64,000 nt of DNA from Monoplex corrugatus (Eukaryota > Mollusca > Gastropoda > Littorinimorpha > Ranellidae). Positions 23,964 to 35,165 of the stretch are shown here, piece after piece. Within the stretch, counting starts at the first letter, position 1. Every line of letters starts with the position of its first letter. The position numbers were made by a program, and so were the translations under genes. The notes beneath the pieces were generated by a model that worked only from the letters and a program-made list of their open reading frames with translations, was not told the DNA's origin and ran no database searches. The DNA lies in the NCBI GenBank assembly GCA_030674185.1, contig JAPXFY010000015.1, positions 24,326,005 through 24,390,004 of the forward strand. The letters run 5' to 3'.

Positions 23964-24167
23964 CGGACGAGTGTCATGTGAATGACGTGCTCCTAGACAA
24001 TACATGTCTGCAAGTGATAAACCAGAACGAGAGGAGTGTGAACTATACCCAGGCTGTCACGCTGTGTGATCATGCCTACGGTCGTTTGGCGGTCCTGGAC
24101 ACCCCGGTCCTGCAGGGTCTTCTCAACCAGCTGCTGCCTTTTGGCAGTACAGGAAAATACTTCATAG
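23964..24167 (+). CDS. PAN/CTLD secreted protein, exon 3 (first half of the C-type lectin domain)
   Basis: Acceptor CTCTTTGCAG at 23963, donor ATAG|GTATGG after 24167, phase 1 in and out. The translation (ADECHVNDVLLDNTCLQV..., AVTLCDHAYGRLAVLDTP) is the start of a C-type lectin-like domain: an N-terminal Cys pair, then the A-x-x-x-C-x-x-x-x-G-x-L-A-V-L helix/strand signature. In molluscs such domains often bind glycans or serve in innate recognition. That role is inferred from the fold only. An 8.9-kb intron full of LINEs and repeat B follows. Confidence 0.85.
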
Positions 24168-25150
24168 GTATGGTTGGTATTGCTTAAAGTATTTCGTACA
24201 TATGGTCTTTTCTTAGTTTGAATCTCACTTTTTTTTAAAGTGTCCTAAATTTTCTTTTATTTGTGAGAGTGGATTTCCTAGTACAGTTTTAAGTACCATT
24301 TCTGGCATTCTGTACGCAAGAGTGGGTACTAACGTACAGTTACGTGTTATCATTACAGTGAATTTACGATTTAATCTAGTAAGCTTTAGTTTCAAGAGTC
24401 CTCTCCCCACTCTGTAGATTTACCCGCTACACCACCGACCCCTTAGTAAATATTGATTTGAAGCATACTTCTCCTATCCACCCCACTTCATCTTAGGAGT
24501 TTCTGTGCATGTGTGTGCTTGCGTGCTTTGACGCTTGTATGGATGTGGTGAGGTGTGTGGGTGTATTAGAGAGTGAATCGGAAATTTATTCATTGCTGCC
24601 AAAGCCTCATTTAATGGTTTGTGAACATTTTATAAACATTATGCAAACACAAAATATGACACAGTCGTTCTGAGATAATGCATACTTCACATATTTTGAA
24701 AATACAATATTGGTCACACAATCATACTTCAATAATACCATAATACCTGGAAAAAACAGCGAAAGAAAAAAAAAAAACAGCGAGGCAAAGATAGATGCGT
24801 GTGCCTGTGCGTGTGCACGGATGTGTGTGTGTTCATGTGTTCACGGCCCATAGGGGTAGTGGGGTACAGAATTCACTGACAAGTATTCTAGAATGAAGAA
24901 TTGTTTTCGATGATAAGGAGTTATAATTGATTCTTGCTATCAATCGCGAAATCTGCTGGGGAAGACTGTAGTGGTTGAAATGTTTGGAAAGAGAAAAAGT
25001 GTGTTCTTTTCTTTGGATGACTAGATAGCTAGAGATGGAGGTAATTGATCAGATAAATTGCAGAGGTAAATATGGAACAAGTGAGACAGCCAGATTTAGC
25101 TCAGTTTCCTAGTCAAATACGATTGACAAACTTTGAAGAAGAAAAAAAAG
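24168..25150. other. Intron 3 sequence without recognisable elements
   Basis: Mostly unique AT-rich intron with short TG-rich runs near 24505-24560 and 24800-24840. No transposon domain or ORF of note. Confidence 0.6.
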
Positions 25151-25151
25151 A

Positions 25152-25680
25152 ATTACCCCCGTGGAGATGCCGGGGTTCTTTCAGTATAAGCAGTATTCCC
25201 ACCTTCTGGAATTTTTCTGCCAAAACTTTCCTTTTGCTCTGTCACTCTCTTTGTTTCTGCCTCGCTCCTTTGCCTTTTTCTCATTTCTTCTTATCATTGC
25301 TGATACATTCACTTGCATGTGTAGTCCTACACACTTATTATTAGGATTGACAGTTGGCTGTATGTATTGACTGCAGTTTTGGCTCTAAGGAAATGTGACG
25401 TGCGGAAGCAAATTTAGATAATATAGGCCAATTTTTATATATGTTTCAGTGTCCTTAGCTATGTTTACATTTATATTCATGTTTGTTAAAAATCGGTCGG
25501 AATTGTCAGCGCCATGGGCATATCTTAGATTATGTGCGCGAATGCATTGCTGGCATTTTCGTGACCAGTTTACTTTTTCAGGATCATTGAGGTGATGTGT
25601 ATTTTTTTCAGTGGTTATAACCCTGACATGACACTGTGCAGTCGGCTTGGCTCTAAACAAAAATTATTGATAAATACGAG
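25152..25680 (+). mobile_element. Repeat B, nearly full-length copy
   Basis: A dispersed repeat of about 0.53 kb. It opens with gtggagatgccggggttctt, includes attcccaccttctggaa and a tctgtcactctctttgtttc block, and closes with a gtgcagtcggcttggctcta motif near 25640. Other copies lie at 27053, 28890, 29053/32731, 33360, 61871 and 62234. No protein-coding capacity or tRNA-like head was recognised. It may be a SINE-like or non-autonomous retroelement: the copy ending at 33005 finishes in an AATAAG-type tail. Confidence 0.8.
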
Positions 25681-25989
25681 AAAAGAAAATGGTGAAACTA
25701 AAGGCAAGAATGAAAGTAGATTTTGAACTACTTTTTGATCAGTTTACTGGGAACGTTAGCTTACTGTCAGATCCGAAAGCAACTTTCATGGGTTATGGCC
25801 GCCCCTCAAAAAGAGACATGAACATGAATTTGTTGAACTCCCTCCCAGACGACTGTGAAAAAATAACAGATATGCTTTCAATCTGTCCGCAACCATCAGC
25901 AGGACAGAATTACTCGATGGTCAGTAATAGAGATATGAAGAGGGGTGGACTTGAGCCTACCTGACAAATACATTGCAGCTCTAAAGATA

Positions 25990-26990
25990 GAGAGGTAAGT
26001 CAGATAAAAATTACAGCGCACAGATGGGGAGAGACTGCTATTTACGAAGTAGCGTTGAAAGATTCAGTCCAGACTGTTAAAAAATACACGGAAAAAACTC
26101 TTTTCTGGAACTATGCTATTCAGTCATGGAAATTGTTCTACTATATAGTCAAATAATCTGAGTGAATGCTTAGCTGAGCCTATTCTATAGGATGAATATA
26201 TTCAGCTTGGAAATCATACTTCGAAAAAGATTGCCGTTGTAACTTGACTCCAAACAGAAAACTTACAAGATAAGTCCGAACTGTATGTCAAAACCACGAA
26301 AGAATTTTTTTTGGAGCCTGGTATTTCAGCCACACAAATCATTCTGCTGAAGAGCTAAATTAAATAATCTAAAGAACTCAGCTGAACCTAGCCGAACAAC
26401 TCGTAAAACTGGAACCAGAACGGACACGTATGCTCCCAGGCTTCTTAAGACCTGCTGAAGAAACATTGGCTTATGAAGAATTTATACTTGATGATTGGAA
26501 ACCAAAGTGCTGCAGAAAATGGGAGTCGATATTGTCATCTGGTTTACTTTGGGAAGCTCATTTTCTAAAGGTACACCACATAAAAGAAAAAAATTAAATG
26601 ATTACGGTCGAGAATTGTATACAGAATTATTGTAATCAGTGTTATTTTAAAAATGGAGCATAACTGAAGATCATGACTGCAGTTTGTGCAGTTCAGAAAG
26701 CAGCATTGAACACCTCTTTCTGGCGGTGTTAGAAGATAAAGGGATTTTGGAAAACACTGCAAGATTTATTTAAAGAAAAACACAGTACTAACAGTAAATG
26801 TTTTACTCTCAGGAAACAACGTACTATTTGGAGTAGATGCTGAATTCAAAAGTGATTGTCGTTTGATTTAATTATGTTACTTCAGATCTGTATCTACCAT
26901 TGTAAAATGGAGAAAAGCAGTGCACCAGTATCTGCATTTTAAAAACAAATAAAATGAGATACTGAGTGGAGGAACACATAACGCAAACAA
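25990..26990 (+). mobile_element. Tx1/L1-type LINE ORF2 C-terminal remnant
   Basis: In broken frames the sequence reads WKLFYYIVK, DDWKPKCCRKWESIL, DCSLCSSESSIEHLFL, KGFWKTLQDLFKEK and LIMLLQICIYHCKMEK. The C-x2-C...E-H-L-F...FW-x-x-L series followed by LL...YIYxCK is the classic C-terminus of L1/Tx1-type ORF2. Stops occur throughout. A small ORF just before it (25689-25964) is unrecognised and could belong to the same relic. Confidence 0.6.
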
Positions 26991-27052
26991 ATCTACAACA
27001 AATTACATTTAAAAGAAGTCGATTTGAAGATGGCTAGTTTTTATATTAATAA

Positions 27053-27215
27053 TTCCCCACGTGGCGATGCCGCGGGCTCATTCAGTGTTCAGTAAATTCT
27101 GTGCAGAAATATCCTCTTTTCTGTCACTCTCTCAGCTTCTGCTTTGCTTTCTGTCATCGCTTCCATTATAATTTTCTGCCTTGCTGGTCCATTCACCTTT
27201 ATTTTTGTATATCAT
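27053..27215 (+). mobile_element. Repeat B, 5' part, interrupted by an RTE insertion
   Basis: Begins cccacgtggcgatgccgcgg and matches repeat B through gccttgctggtccattcacc. It stops where the minus-strand RTE sequence starts. Homology to the next part of repeat B resumes at about 28890. Confidence 0.75.
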
Positions 27216-28889
27216 TATCGTGTGCCCTGCCACATAGCACATCGCCCTCCATACGAATCAATCTTTTGTCTTGCAGGTACATCTCCCACCCTCTATTTTC
27301 GCCCAGTCCGCGAGTCCGTCCAATATTTTCTGCCTAGGTCTACCTTTTGCTCATTTTCCTTCCAGCTTTCCTGTTCTGACACATCATTACCATGTGCCCT
27401 GCTGGATGGCGTTGGTGATCACGGCCCTCTACACGAATCTTCTTTCGTTGCTGCAAGTACATCTCCCATACTCTGTCTTCGTCCATTCCGCAAGTTCATC
27501 CAATATTTTCTCTCTGGGTCTTCTTGGCGCTCTTTTTCCCTCCAGCTTTCCTGTGGGACTAGGTGCTCAAATTTCTCTTGCCTAATAAAAAGTCCTATAA
27601 ATGTTGCTTGTAGTTTTCTGATCTTCGTCATTTATCTTCTTTTTGTGTTTGCCTCTTTCAAGACTTCCTTGATTCTTTTCTTTGCTGTCCATAGAACTCT
27701 TTTTGACATTCTTCGCAGAAACGACATTTCAGTTGCCTCAATCTTCACATATGTACAACAGGATCAGTTCTGTATAACACTGAAGAACTGTCTTTCTGAT
27801 GTTAATTGACAGGCATTTGTCAGTAAGAACGCTTTTTATTTTTCTGAAATGCTGTTTTAGCTTGGCCAATTTTGCTGCCTATTTCTAGTGTGCATCTGCC
27901 GTCTGATGAGAAGACTATTCCCAGATATTTAAACTTATCAGTTGTCTCAGAGTTGTGCCATTTGCTGTTATTTTGCATGAGGGGATTTCTTGACTTTTTT
28001 TCACTGATTACCATTACTTCAGTCTTCTTGGTATTTAGCTCCAGCCCTTTATTTCTGCTTTCTATTTTTGTTATGTTCACAAGATTTTGTATGTTTCATT
28101 TTCTGCAGTAAGAACGGTGTCATCCGCATAACAAAGATTGTTAACATTTTTCCTCCAACCTTTATCCCACGGCGTTCTTCTCGGTTTCTCGTCATGGTTT
28201 CACTTTAAAGTGAAAACGAATCTGGTGACAGAACACATCTCAGCCTAACCCTCTTTGGTATTTTAGAAAAAGCTTATATCCTTTTCTGCTTTCATTGCTG
28301 CAGTTTGTTCCCAATGCATAGTAGATCCTTTCCATCAACATTGAGCCTTTCTAGTTGTTTGATCCATTCTTTGTGTCTTACTGGATCAAAAGCCTTGGTA
28401 TACTCAACAAAACATATGTACAAATCCTTATACAACTCTGTTGATCTTTCTACGAGAGTTCTTAGAATGCATATGGCATTAATAGTTCCTTTCCCTTCAA
28501 CAAATCCACATGTTCTTCTGTTGTTTCTGTTTTGATTGTGTTCCATGACCTCATCATGAATATTCTTAATAGAATTTTTGTCACAGAACTCTTTGACCTG
28601 ATTGTACGATGGAGCTCGCATTGTGTAGCCCCTGCTTCCTTTGTGCAGTGAACATTGATTTTGACATATCTTTAGGGATCTTTTGAGTGTCATAAATTTC
28701 ATTTAGGAGGACTTATTTTTTTAAATAGCGAATTCATCTTGAGTCTCAATCATGTCTGTGGTAATATTGGTTGGTTCTTGAGCTTTTTCCAGTTTTATCT
28801 TTTTCAGCGCTGTGCTGGCTTCATCTTTCATCATGGGTGATCCTTCAGTGTTCTTCGTTATGTTGTGTTCTTACTTTCTGTCATCGTCA
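27216..28889 (-). mobile_element. RTE LINE fragment(s) with two tandem 3' ends
   Basis: The minus strand shows two consecutive RTE 3' ends (27222-27378, then 27379 onward), so a short truncated copy sits head to tail with a longer one. The longer copy extends through LECxxEP, FKYLGIVFSSDGRCTLEIG, the intact YADD block (LCYADDTVL, near 28115-28135), the CGFVEGKGTINAICIL and YTKAFDPVRH motifs, and into the linker upstream of RT to 28889. Frameshifts and a deletion around the PQGCVL region disable it. It lies within a copy of repeat B. Confidence 0.85.
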
Positions 28890-29052
28890 AAAATACCGTT
28901 TATGTGGAATTGATGATCGGGTATATGTATTAACTGTATCTTTAGGTATTTTTAGCTCTGAGAAATGTAAACTGTTAAGTGGCAATTTTAGGCATCACAG
29001 GCCAGTTTATTTGTATGATTTTGTATACTTAGTTATGTTTATTCATTCTCCC
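28890..29052 (+). mobile_element. Repeat B, continuation after the RTE insertion
   Basis: The sequence gattgatgatcgggtatatg-like through ttttagctctgagaaatgta and ttagttatgtttattcattc matches the second half of repeat B. It is probably the remainder of the copy begun at 27053. A new repeat B unit begins immediately at 29053. Confidence 0.65.
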
Positions 29053-29319
29053 CACGTGGGGATGCCGGGGGGCTCTTTCAGTGTAAATGGTATCCCCACC
29101 TTCTGGAAATTCTTTGCCAGAAATTTCCTCTTTCCTGTCACTCTCTTTGTTTCTGCCGTATTTCTTTGCTTTCTGTCGTTTCTTCCTATAATTTTCAGCC
29201 TTGTTGGTCCATTGGTCAATGATTATCGTACGATTGATAGTTGGGTACATATATCAAGTTCGTTATGGATCTAGGAAAGTGAGATATGCAGAATCAATTT
29301 TAGGTAATTTAGTCCCGTT
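29053..29319 (+). mobile_element. Repeat B, 5' part, target of the full-length RTE
   Basis: Opens cccacgtggggatgccgggg and follows the repeat B consensus to ggtaatttagtcccgtt. That last 9-mer (29311-29319) is the left target-site duplication of the RTE element. The rest of this repeat B copy follows at 32731. Confidence 0.85.
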
Positions 29320-32300
29320 TGTCATCGGCAGATGTGATGCGTTTAGTGTGTTGGCTAGTGACTGCGTGCTTGTCACCTCTCACTTTCAGCCTGCACCGCT
29401 GGCTAGCGCTGCTGCTTGCAGCTATGCGAAAAGAAGAGCAGAATGCGTAAGTCTCTTCCTGTTTGTACATAGCCTCTCCATCAGCAAGCCCTACTTTGTG
29501 CCTCCTCGTGGCAACAGGCGGTAAATGAGCACCTCACGGATTCAGCCTAAATCTTGTGGGACTTGGAGGAGGTCTGGCCCCCAGACATGAGGCACGCAGG
29601 CCCACCGGCGTGTGGATATGCCCTGGTGCCCACGAACCAGATCCCAAAGCTATGTGTGAATAGCTCCACTGCTTTGTGGACATCTCAGGACAGAATAAGG
29701 CTAGCGGAGAGACCGTACACAAACCGATGGAAGGCAACCGGAAACCACCATCGTAATTTCCCCAGGTTACTCATGGATGAACAGAAAAATGGAAAATGAA
29801 GACAACGACGTAAATAGGTGCTCCTGTGGAGCAGCTTCGTCCGGTAGGGACCGTCATGCGGCGCAGGTGACACCAGACCGTCAGCAAGTTACTGCGACCA
29901 AACCCAAACCCAAACTCAGATTTAAAAACATCAAAGTTGCAACATGGAATATAAGAACACTGTTGCAGAAGGGTAAATTAAAAAATATCAAAATAGAAAT
30001 AAAAAAGCTCAACATTAGTATTTTAGGACTAGGGGAAGTGAGATGGAAGGGGGCAGGCATGATAACATCAGGAGAATACACAATGATATAATCTGGTGGT
30101 AACTCACATGAAAGAGGCATCATAATGGACAAGGACAAATCAAAAGCAGTTAAAGGATACTGGGCTATGTCCAACAGAGTTTTGCTGGTCAAATTGGGAG
30201 GCAAGCCATTTGATATCAACATCATTAAGGTGTATGCACCAGCATCCGCAAGTACTCAGGAAGACATCGACAACTTCTACGGAGTATTACAGATGGCCAA
30301 GGTCCAATGTAAATCACAAGAAGTTACTATAATAATGGGAGATTTTAATGCTAAAGTGGGACAGGATAGGGTGGAGGATATAGTTGGACCTCATGGCCTT
30401 GGTACGCAAAATGAAAGGGGAGAGAAACTTGTAGAATGGGCACAGATGAATGAGTTCATAGTAGGAAACACCATGGTTTGAGCGGCCTAATACAAGAAAA
30501 GAGAATTGGATGAGTCCAGGAGATAATACCAAAAATCAGATTGACTACATCCTGATCAACAAAAGATTTAGAAATTCTTTACTGTCAGCAAAAACACTAC
30601 CAGGCGCAGACTGCAACAGTGACCACAATCCTGTGGTGGGAAGATTTAGGCTCAAATTAAGGAAAAGGAAACAGACCACAAGCAACATCAAACTAAACCT
30701 TGGACTCTTAAAGACAGATGAAGTGATACGTAAAAAATTTAATGTACATTTTCAAAACAAATTCAGTGCTCTTGAAGACGTTGGTGACAGTGAGGAACAA
30801 TGGACAAAGTTGAGAAATTCGATAAATGAAGCTTGTGAAGAAATCCCTAAGGCAGATAGAAAAGCAAAAAAGAGCTGGATGACTAATGAAATTTTGGGTT
30901 TGTTGGAGGAAAGGAGGGAGGCAAAGAGAAACGAGGAGATATACAGGAAGATAAACAAGGAGATCAGGAATAGGTGCAATGAAGCTAAGGAAGCTTGGCT
31001 GAAAACAAAGTGCAAAGAAATGGAAGACCGACGCAAAACAGATCCTCAGGGTATGTACAGACGAATTGAAGAAATTGTCCACAGGAAAAATACATGCACA
31101 TCAACTGGTTGCTTAAAATCGAAAGATGGCACGCTCATCATGGAAAAAGACAAAATATTAGACAGATGGGGAGAGTTCATTAACGACCTTTTTGATGATG
31201 ACAGAAACGAAGAACACATTATAAAAAAGAACTTTGAAGGACCACACATAATGAAAGATGAAGTTAGAGCAGCACTGAAAAAGATGAAACCAGGAAAAGC
31301 CCCAGGACCAGACAACATTACTACAGAGATGATTGAAGCCCTGGAGGAATTTGGCATAGAAAAAATAACAGTCCTCCTAAATGAAATTTACGACACTGGA
31401 AAAATCCCCAAAGATATGTCAAAATCAATATTCATTGCACTTCCAAAGAAGACAGGGGCTATAGAATACGAACTCCATCGCACAATCAGTTTGATGAGTC
31501 ATGTAACAAAAATCCTGTTAAGTATAATCATAATGAGGACAAGGAATAGAGTCAAAAGAGAAATAGCAGAAGAACAGTGTGGATTTGTGGAAGGGAAAGG
31601 AACTGTTAATGCCATATACATCCTAAGAACTATCACAGAGAGGTCAATTGAGATGAATAAGATTTGTATTTATGCTTTATTGACTATATCAAGGCTTTCG
31701 ATCGGGTAAGACATGAAGAATTGATCACTAACTGGAGAGACTCAATGTTGATGGAAAAGATCTACGAATAATCAGAAATATGTACTGGGCACAAACAGCT
31801 GCAATGAGACTAGAAAACAATATAAGCTCTTTCCAAAGCATCAAAAGAGGAGTCAGACAGGGTTGTGTTTTGTCACCAGATCTGTTTTCACTTTACAGCA
31901 AAAACATCATGAGAAACCTAAAAGAAGACCCTGTCTTAAAGGTTGGAGGGAAAATGATAAACAACATTCGATACGCAGATGACACCGTGCTAATTGCAGA
32001 AAATGAAAGGGAACTGCAAAACCTTGTGAATATACTAGAAATAGAAAGCAAAAGTAAGGGGTTGGAACTAAACAGTTGGAAGACTGAAGTCATGGTGATC
32101 AGTAAAAAGCATGAAATCCCCTCATGCAAAATAACAGCAAATGGCACAACCTTGACACAGGTTGATAAATTCAAATACCTGGGAACGATCATTTCATCAG
32201 ACGGCAGATGCACATCAGAAATACCCGGCAGAATCGGCCAAGCCAAAACAGCATTCAAGAAGATGATAAGCATTCTTTCCAACAAATGCCTATCAATTAA

Positions 32301-32730
32301 CATCAGGAAAAGAGTTCTTGAATGTTGTATAGAACCAATCCTGTTGTACGGATGTGAGGCGTGGACAGTCAACAAACAAAGCCAGAACAAGGTTGAGGCA
32401 GCCGAGATGTGGTTTCTAAGAAGAATGTTGAGATTTCCATGGACAGCAAAGAAAACAAACGAGACTGTCTTGATGGAGGCAGACACAAGTAGATCATTCA
32501 TAAGGAAGATTAGGAAAAGATAGGCAACATTTATAGGCTATTTTATGAGGAAGGGGGATTTGGAGCACCTGGTCACAACAGAAAAGCTGGAGGGAAAGAG
32601 AGCACCAGATAGACCCGGGGAGAAAATGCTGGACGGACTTGCAGAGTGGCTGGGGACGAGGAGGGTGGAGGAGATGCTTGGGGCAACGAGAGATAGAGAC
32701 AGAGCGGCAGAGCACCTGATGATGATGATG
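29320..32730 (+). mobile_element. Full-length RTE-type LINE, inactivated
   Basis: A 3.4-kb element with agtcccgtt on both sides (29311-29319 and 32731-32739) and a short (GAT)n tail at 32718-32730. The 5' UTR is followed by a single ORF: an APE-type endonuclease (VATWNIRTLLQKGKLKNIK, IIMGDFNAKVG, SDHNPVVGRF), then reverse transcriptase (KMKPGKAPGPDNITTEMI, FIDYIKAFDRVRHEE, NIRYADDTVL, FKYLGTIISSDGRC). The ORF is broken by an in-frame stop at 30089, frameshifts near 30473, 31660 and 31730, and a stop at 32521. The endonuclease is of the RTE/BovB type. It supplies the reference for the other RTE fragments in this window. Confidence 0.93.
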
Positions 32731-33005
32731 AGTCCCGTTCTTATATATGTTTTAGTGTCCTTAGTTATGTTTGTATCCAGGTATGTTTTTTTTAATCCCC
32801 TGAGCGACAAATTTGACGGAGTGGTCAACGCCAGGGGCATCTCCTTAGATTATGTGCTCGAATGCATTGATGTGTGTACGTAATTTTCTTTTCCTTTTTT
32901 TTTTCCTGTTGAAGTACTGTATATGCACTGAAATGGTTATAGCTCTGATATGGCTCTACGCAGCCGGATGGGCTTTAAGCAGCAATAAGAATAAGAATAA
33001 GCATG
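32731..33005 (+). mobile_element. Repeat B, 3' part with AATAAG tail
   Basis: Continues repeat B from the RTE target duplication (gtcccgttcttatatatgtt) through gcatctccttagattatgtg to ctacgcagccggatgggctt and ends in tandem AATAAG units (32984-33003). It finishes about 25 bp before exon 4 of the PAN/CTLD gene. Confidence 0.8.
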
Positions 33006-33028
33006 TCTTGACTATTATGTTGTTGCAG

Positions 33029-33142
33029 ATATTGTGAGACGAGGAGGACAACTAGTTTGGGGGGCCACTAACACCTCTGTCATTCTCACTGTCCCACCTT
33101 GGAAGCAGGGTCAACCTGATCACTTCATTTCGTCTACTTATG
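33029..33142 (+). CDS. PAN/CTLD secreted protein, exon 4 (middle of the C-type lectin domain)
   Basis: The acceptor TTGTTGCAG is followed by 114 nt reading D-I-V-R-R-G-G-Q-L-V-W-G-A-T-N-T-S, then PPWKQGQPDH. The W...T-N-T-S...W-x-x-G-Q-P-D series is the core long-loop region of a CTLD, where W-x-G-Q-P-D is highly characteristic. The classical calcium-binding EPN/QPD position is present as QPD, a motif associated with galactose-type specificity in canonical C-type lectins. It is phase 1 at both ends with donor TATG|GTGTGA. A repeat B copy ends just upstream. Confidence 0.85.
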
Positions 33143-33179
33143 GTGTGACCTTTATTTCGTACTCTGCCAGTGTGTGCAC

Positions 33180-33271
33180 GTTGTGTGTGTATGTGTGTGT
33201 GTGCGTGCATGCGTACGTGTGTGTGTGTGTGTGTGCATATGTGTGTGTGTTTTTTTAATCCTGTGGGGATG

Positions 33272-33312
<41 letters not shown>

Positions 33313-33359
33313 GTGTGTGTGTGTGTGTGTGGGTGTGTGTGTGTGTGTGTGTGTGTGTA
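33180..33359. repeat. (GT)n microsatellite splitting the start of a repeat B copy
   Basis: GT tracts flank an aatcctgtggggatgctc segment at 33257-33274. The same words recur as aaccctgtggggatgccggg at 33359, so the 5' end of repeat B seems duplicated around the GT tract. Confidence 0.9.
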
Positions 33360-33655
33360 ACCCTGTGGGGATGCCGGGGGCTCTTTCAGTGTAAATAGTA
33401 CCCAATTTCTGGAAATTCTGTGCTAGAAATTTCCTCATTTCTGTCACTTTCTTTGTTTCTGCATTGTTCTTTTGCTTTCTGTTATTTCTTCCTATCATTT
33501 TCTCCTTGCTGGTTCATTCATCCGAATGTGTTCAATAAAGTCTTACGTACTTTCTCTTAGGATTGATAATTGGGTACATGTATTAAGTGCATTTTGGGTG
33601 TAGGGAAATCAGATCTGCAGAATCAATTTTAAGTAATTTAGGCCTGTCTGATTGC
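33360..33655 (+). mobile_element. Repeat B, 5' half
   Basis: Contains ctctttcagtgtaaatagta, tcctatcattttctccttgc, gattgataattgggtacatg and agaatcaattttaagtaatt in the repeat B order. Truncated at its 3' end. Confidence 0.85.
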
Positions 33656-33735
33656 ACGAGATAGAGCCTGTATCATGTATCTTTGGGCGTGCGACATGCA
33701 GCTCATCCGTTTGTCAGTGTGTACCTAACTAACAT

Positions 33736-34350
33736 ATGACTGATGCAGTGGAAGATCATGCAGGAGCAGTCAGAATTGGCGGCAGGACGGTCATCGTCAT
33801 ACGTTTTTCTGATGACATTGGTGGCTTGTCTGGAGAGGAACAGGAACAAGCCAACCTTGTGCGATCTCTCGACGACTCTACAACAGCCTACGTAATCGAC
33901 AACAGTGCCAAGACCAACAATACCAATGGCATCAGCGGTGTCTTGGTCAGGGGACAACACCTGGAGACAATCCACAACTTCTGATACTTAAGGGCAAATA
34001 TCACAGATGAAGGCTCCAAACTTGAGATGCTTTCCAAAACGGTCGTGATGACAAGACTGAAACCAATATGGAAAAACAAAAATACTTTGCTTCGATCTAA
34101 AATAAAACAGACGTATTCCAGTCATGTCTACTTCTCTGTAGGCTTGCACAACTCTCACAGCTGACTTCATGCGAGACGGTAGACTGTAGAATCAAACAAG
34201 CTAATGGCTCATTTGAAGTCCTTCTGACTACAGTATAAAAAATGAAGTGGTATTGTTACAAGTTCCTCAGGCCTTGCAAAGACCATCCAGCAAGAAAGTA
34301 GAAAAAGAAGAAGGCAGAAGAAGTGTTGAGACATCCATCACACGGATGAC
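33736..34350 (+). mobile_element. LINE reverse-transcriptase fragment
   Basis: Opens with VEDHAGAVRIGGRTVIVIRF and SDDIGGLSGEEQEQANLVRS, where the RT active-site block reads FSDD instead of FADD. It goes on to GQHLETIHNF, a stop, YLRANITDEGSKLEML and RLKPIWKNKNTLLRSKI, then SGLAKTIQQESRKRR-like residues near 34270-34310. This is the same type of LINE as 1735-2030. Frameshifted and 5' truncated, within intron 4 of the PAN/CTLD gene. Confidence 0.7.
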
Positions 34351-34861
34351 TTGGCCTAGAGACCTCCAACCACGTTGGATGCGCGGATCCAAATCCTGGT
34401 GAAGGAACAAAATGGTTACGCCTGAAGAGCATCCAGAAATCATGACCTGGATGCAGCCTGGCCCCCTTAGAATGTGAGGAGTTTAGCTAGACCGAAACAC
34501 TTGCTTGAGGGGTCTTCTCTTCTGGGTACCTTGTGCTGTCCAGCTGTTTCCAGAGTTTCTTCCAACTAGTGACAGACAGCCGTTACTTACATTCCAAGTC
34601 CAACAAACATTTAAGAGAATGAATCAAAAATATAAAACGAGCACATTGAGCAGTGCTCGTGGACTGTCTTCTTGTCAGTATAGTTTCTGTATGCTGAAGC
34701 CGACGTTTTCAAATAGAGACTATTTCTGACCAAAAACAAAACGAAACGAAACAAAACAATGCAACCCCCAAACAAGACAAACAAGCAAAAAACACAAACA
34801 AACAAACGAACAACCCCACCATAAACAAAAACAAGATGATCATTTTGATCCTGTGTTTCAG

Positions 34862-34984
34862 GGCCTGACGATTGTGGAGCCGTTGAAAGCTACTTACCTC
34901 CTCCGTATCCGCCATATGTTTTTGTATTCGCTTTCTGGGACAGGAGCTGCAACATTACAAACCATGGATATATCTGTCAGTATG
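34862..34984 (+). CDS. PAN/CTLD secreted protein, exon 5 (end of the C-type lectin domain)
   Basis: After a TGTGTTTCAG acceptor the frame required by exon 4 gives [11 protein letters not shown], then [19 protein letters not shown]. The last Cys pair (DRSC...GYICQYG) closes a CTLD, and FWDRSC sits where WND..C is usual. It ends TATG|GTCAGT in phase 1, so at least one more exon is expected. Exons 1-5 total 796 nt. Candidates for the next exon are weak (43510-43641 is the best). Confidence 0.85.
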
Positions 34985-35019
34985 GTCAGTCTCTCCTCCC
35001 TCTGTCTGTGTCTGTGTCT

Positions 35020-35165
35020 GTTTCTTTCACACACACGTACGCGTGCACACACACACACGCACGCGCACACACACACGCGCACACAATGCACACGCGCGTG
35101 CACACACACACACGCACGCACGCACACACGCATGCACACACACACACACGCACACACACACGTGT
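35020..35165. repeat. CA/CG-rich microsatellite
   Basis: ACAC and CGCAC repeats directly after exon 5 of the PAN/CTLD gene. Confidence 0.93.

Noticed and set aside
30708..31357. Minus-strand Phe/Ser-rich frames over the RTE element
   Set aside because: Antisense of the A-rich RTE coding strand. No homology of their own.
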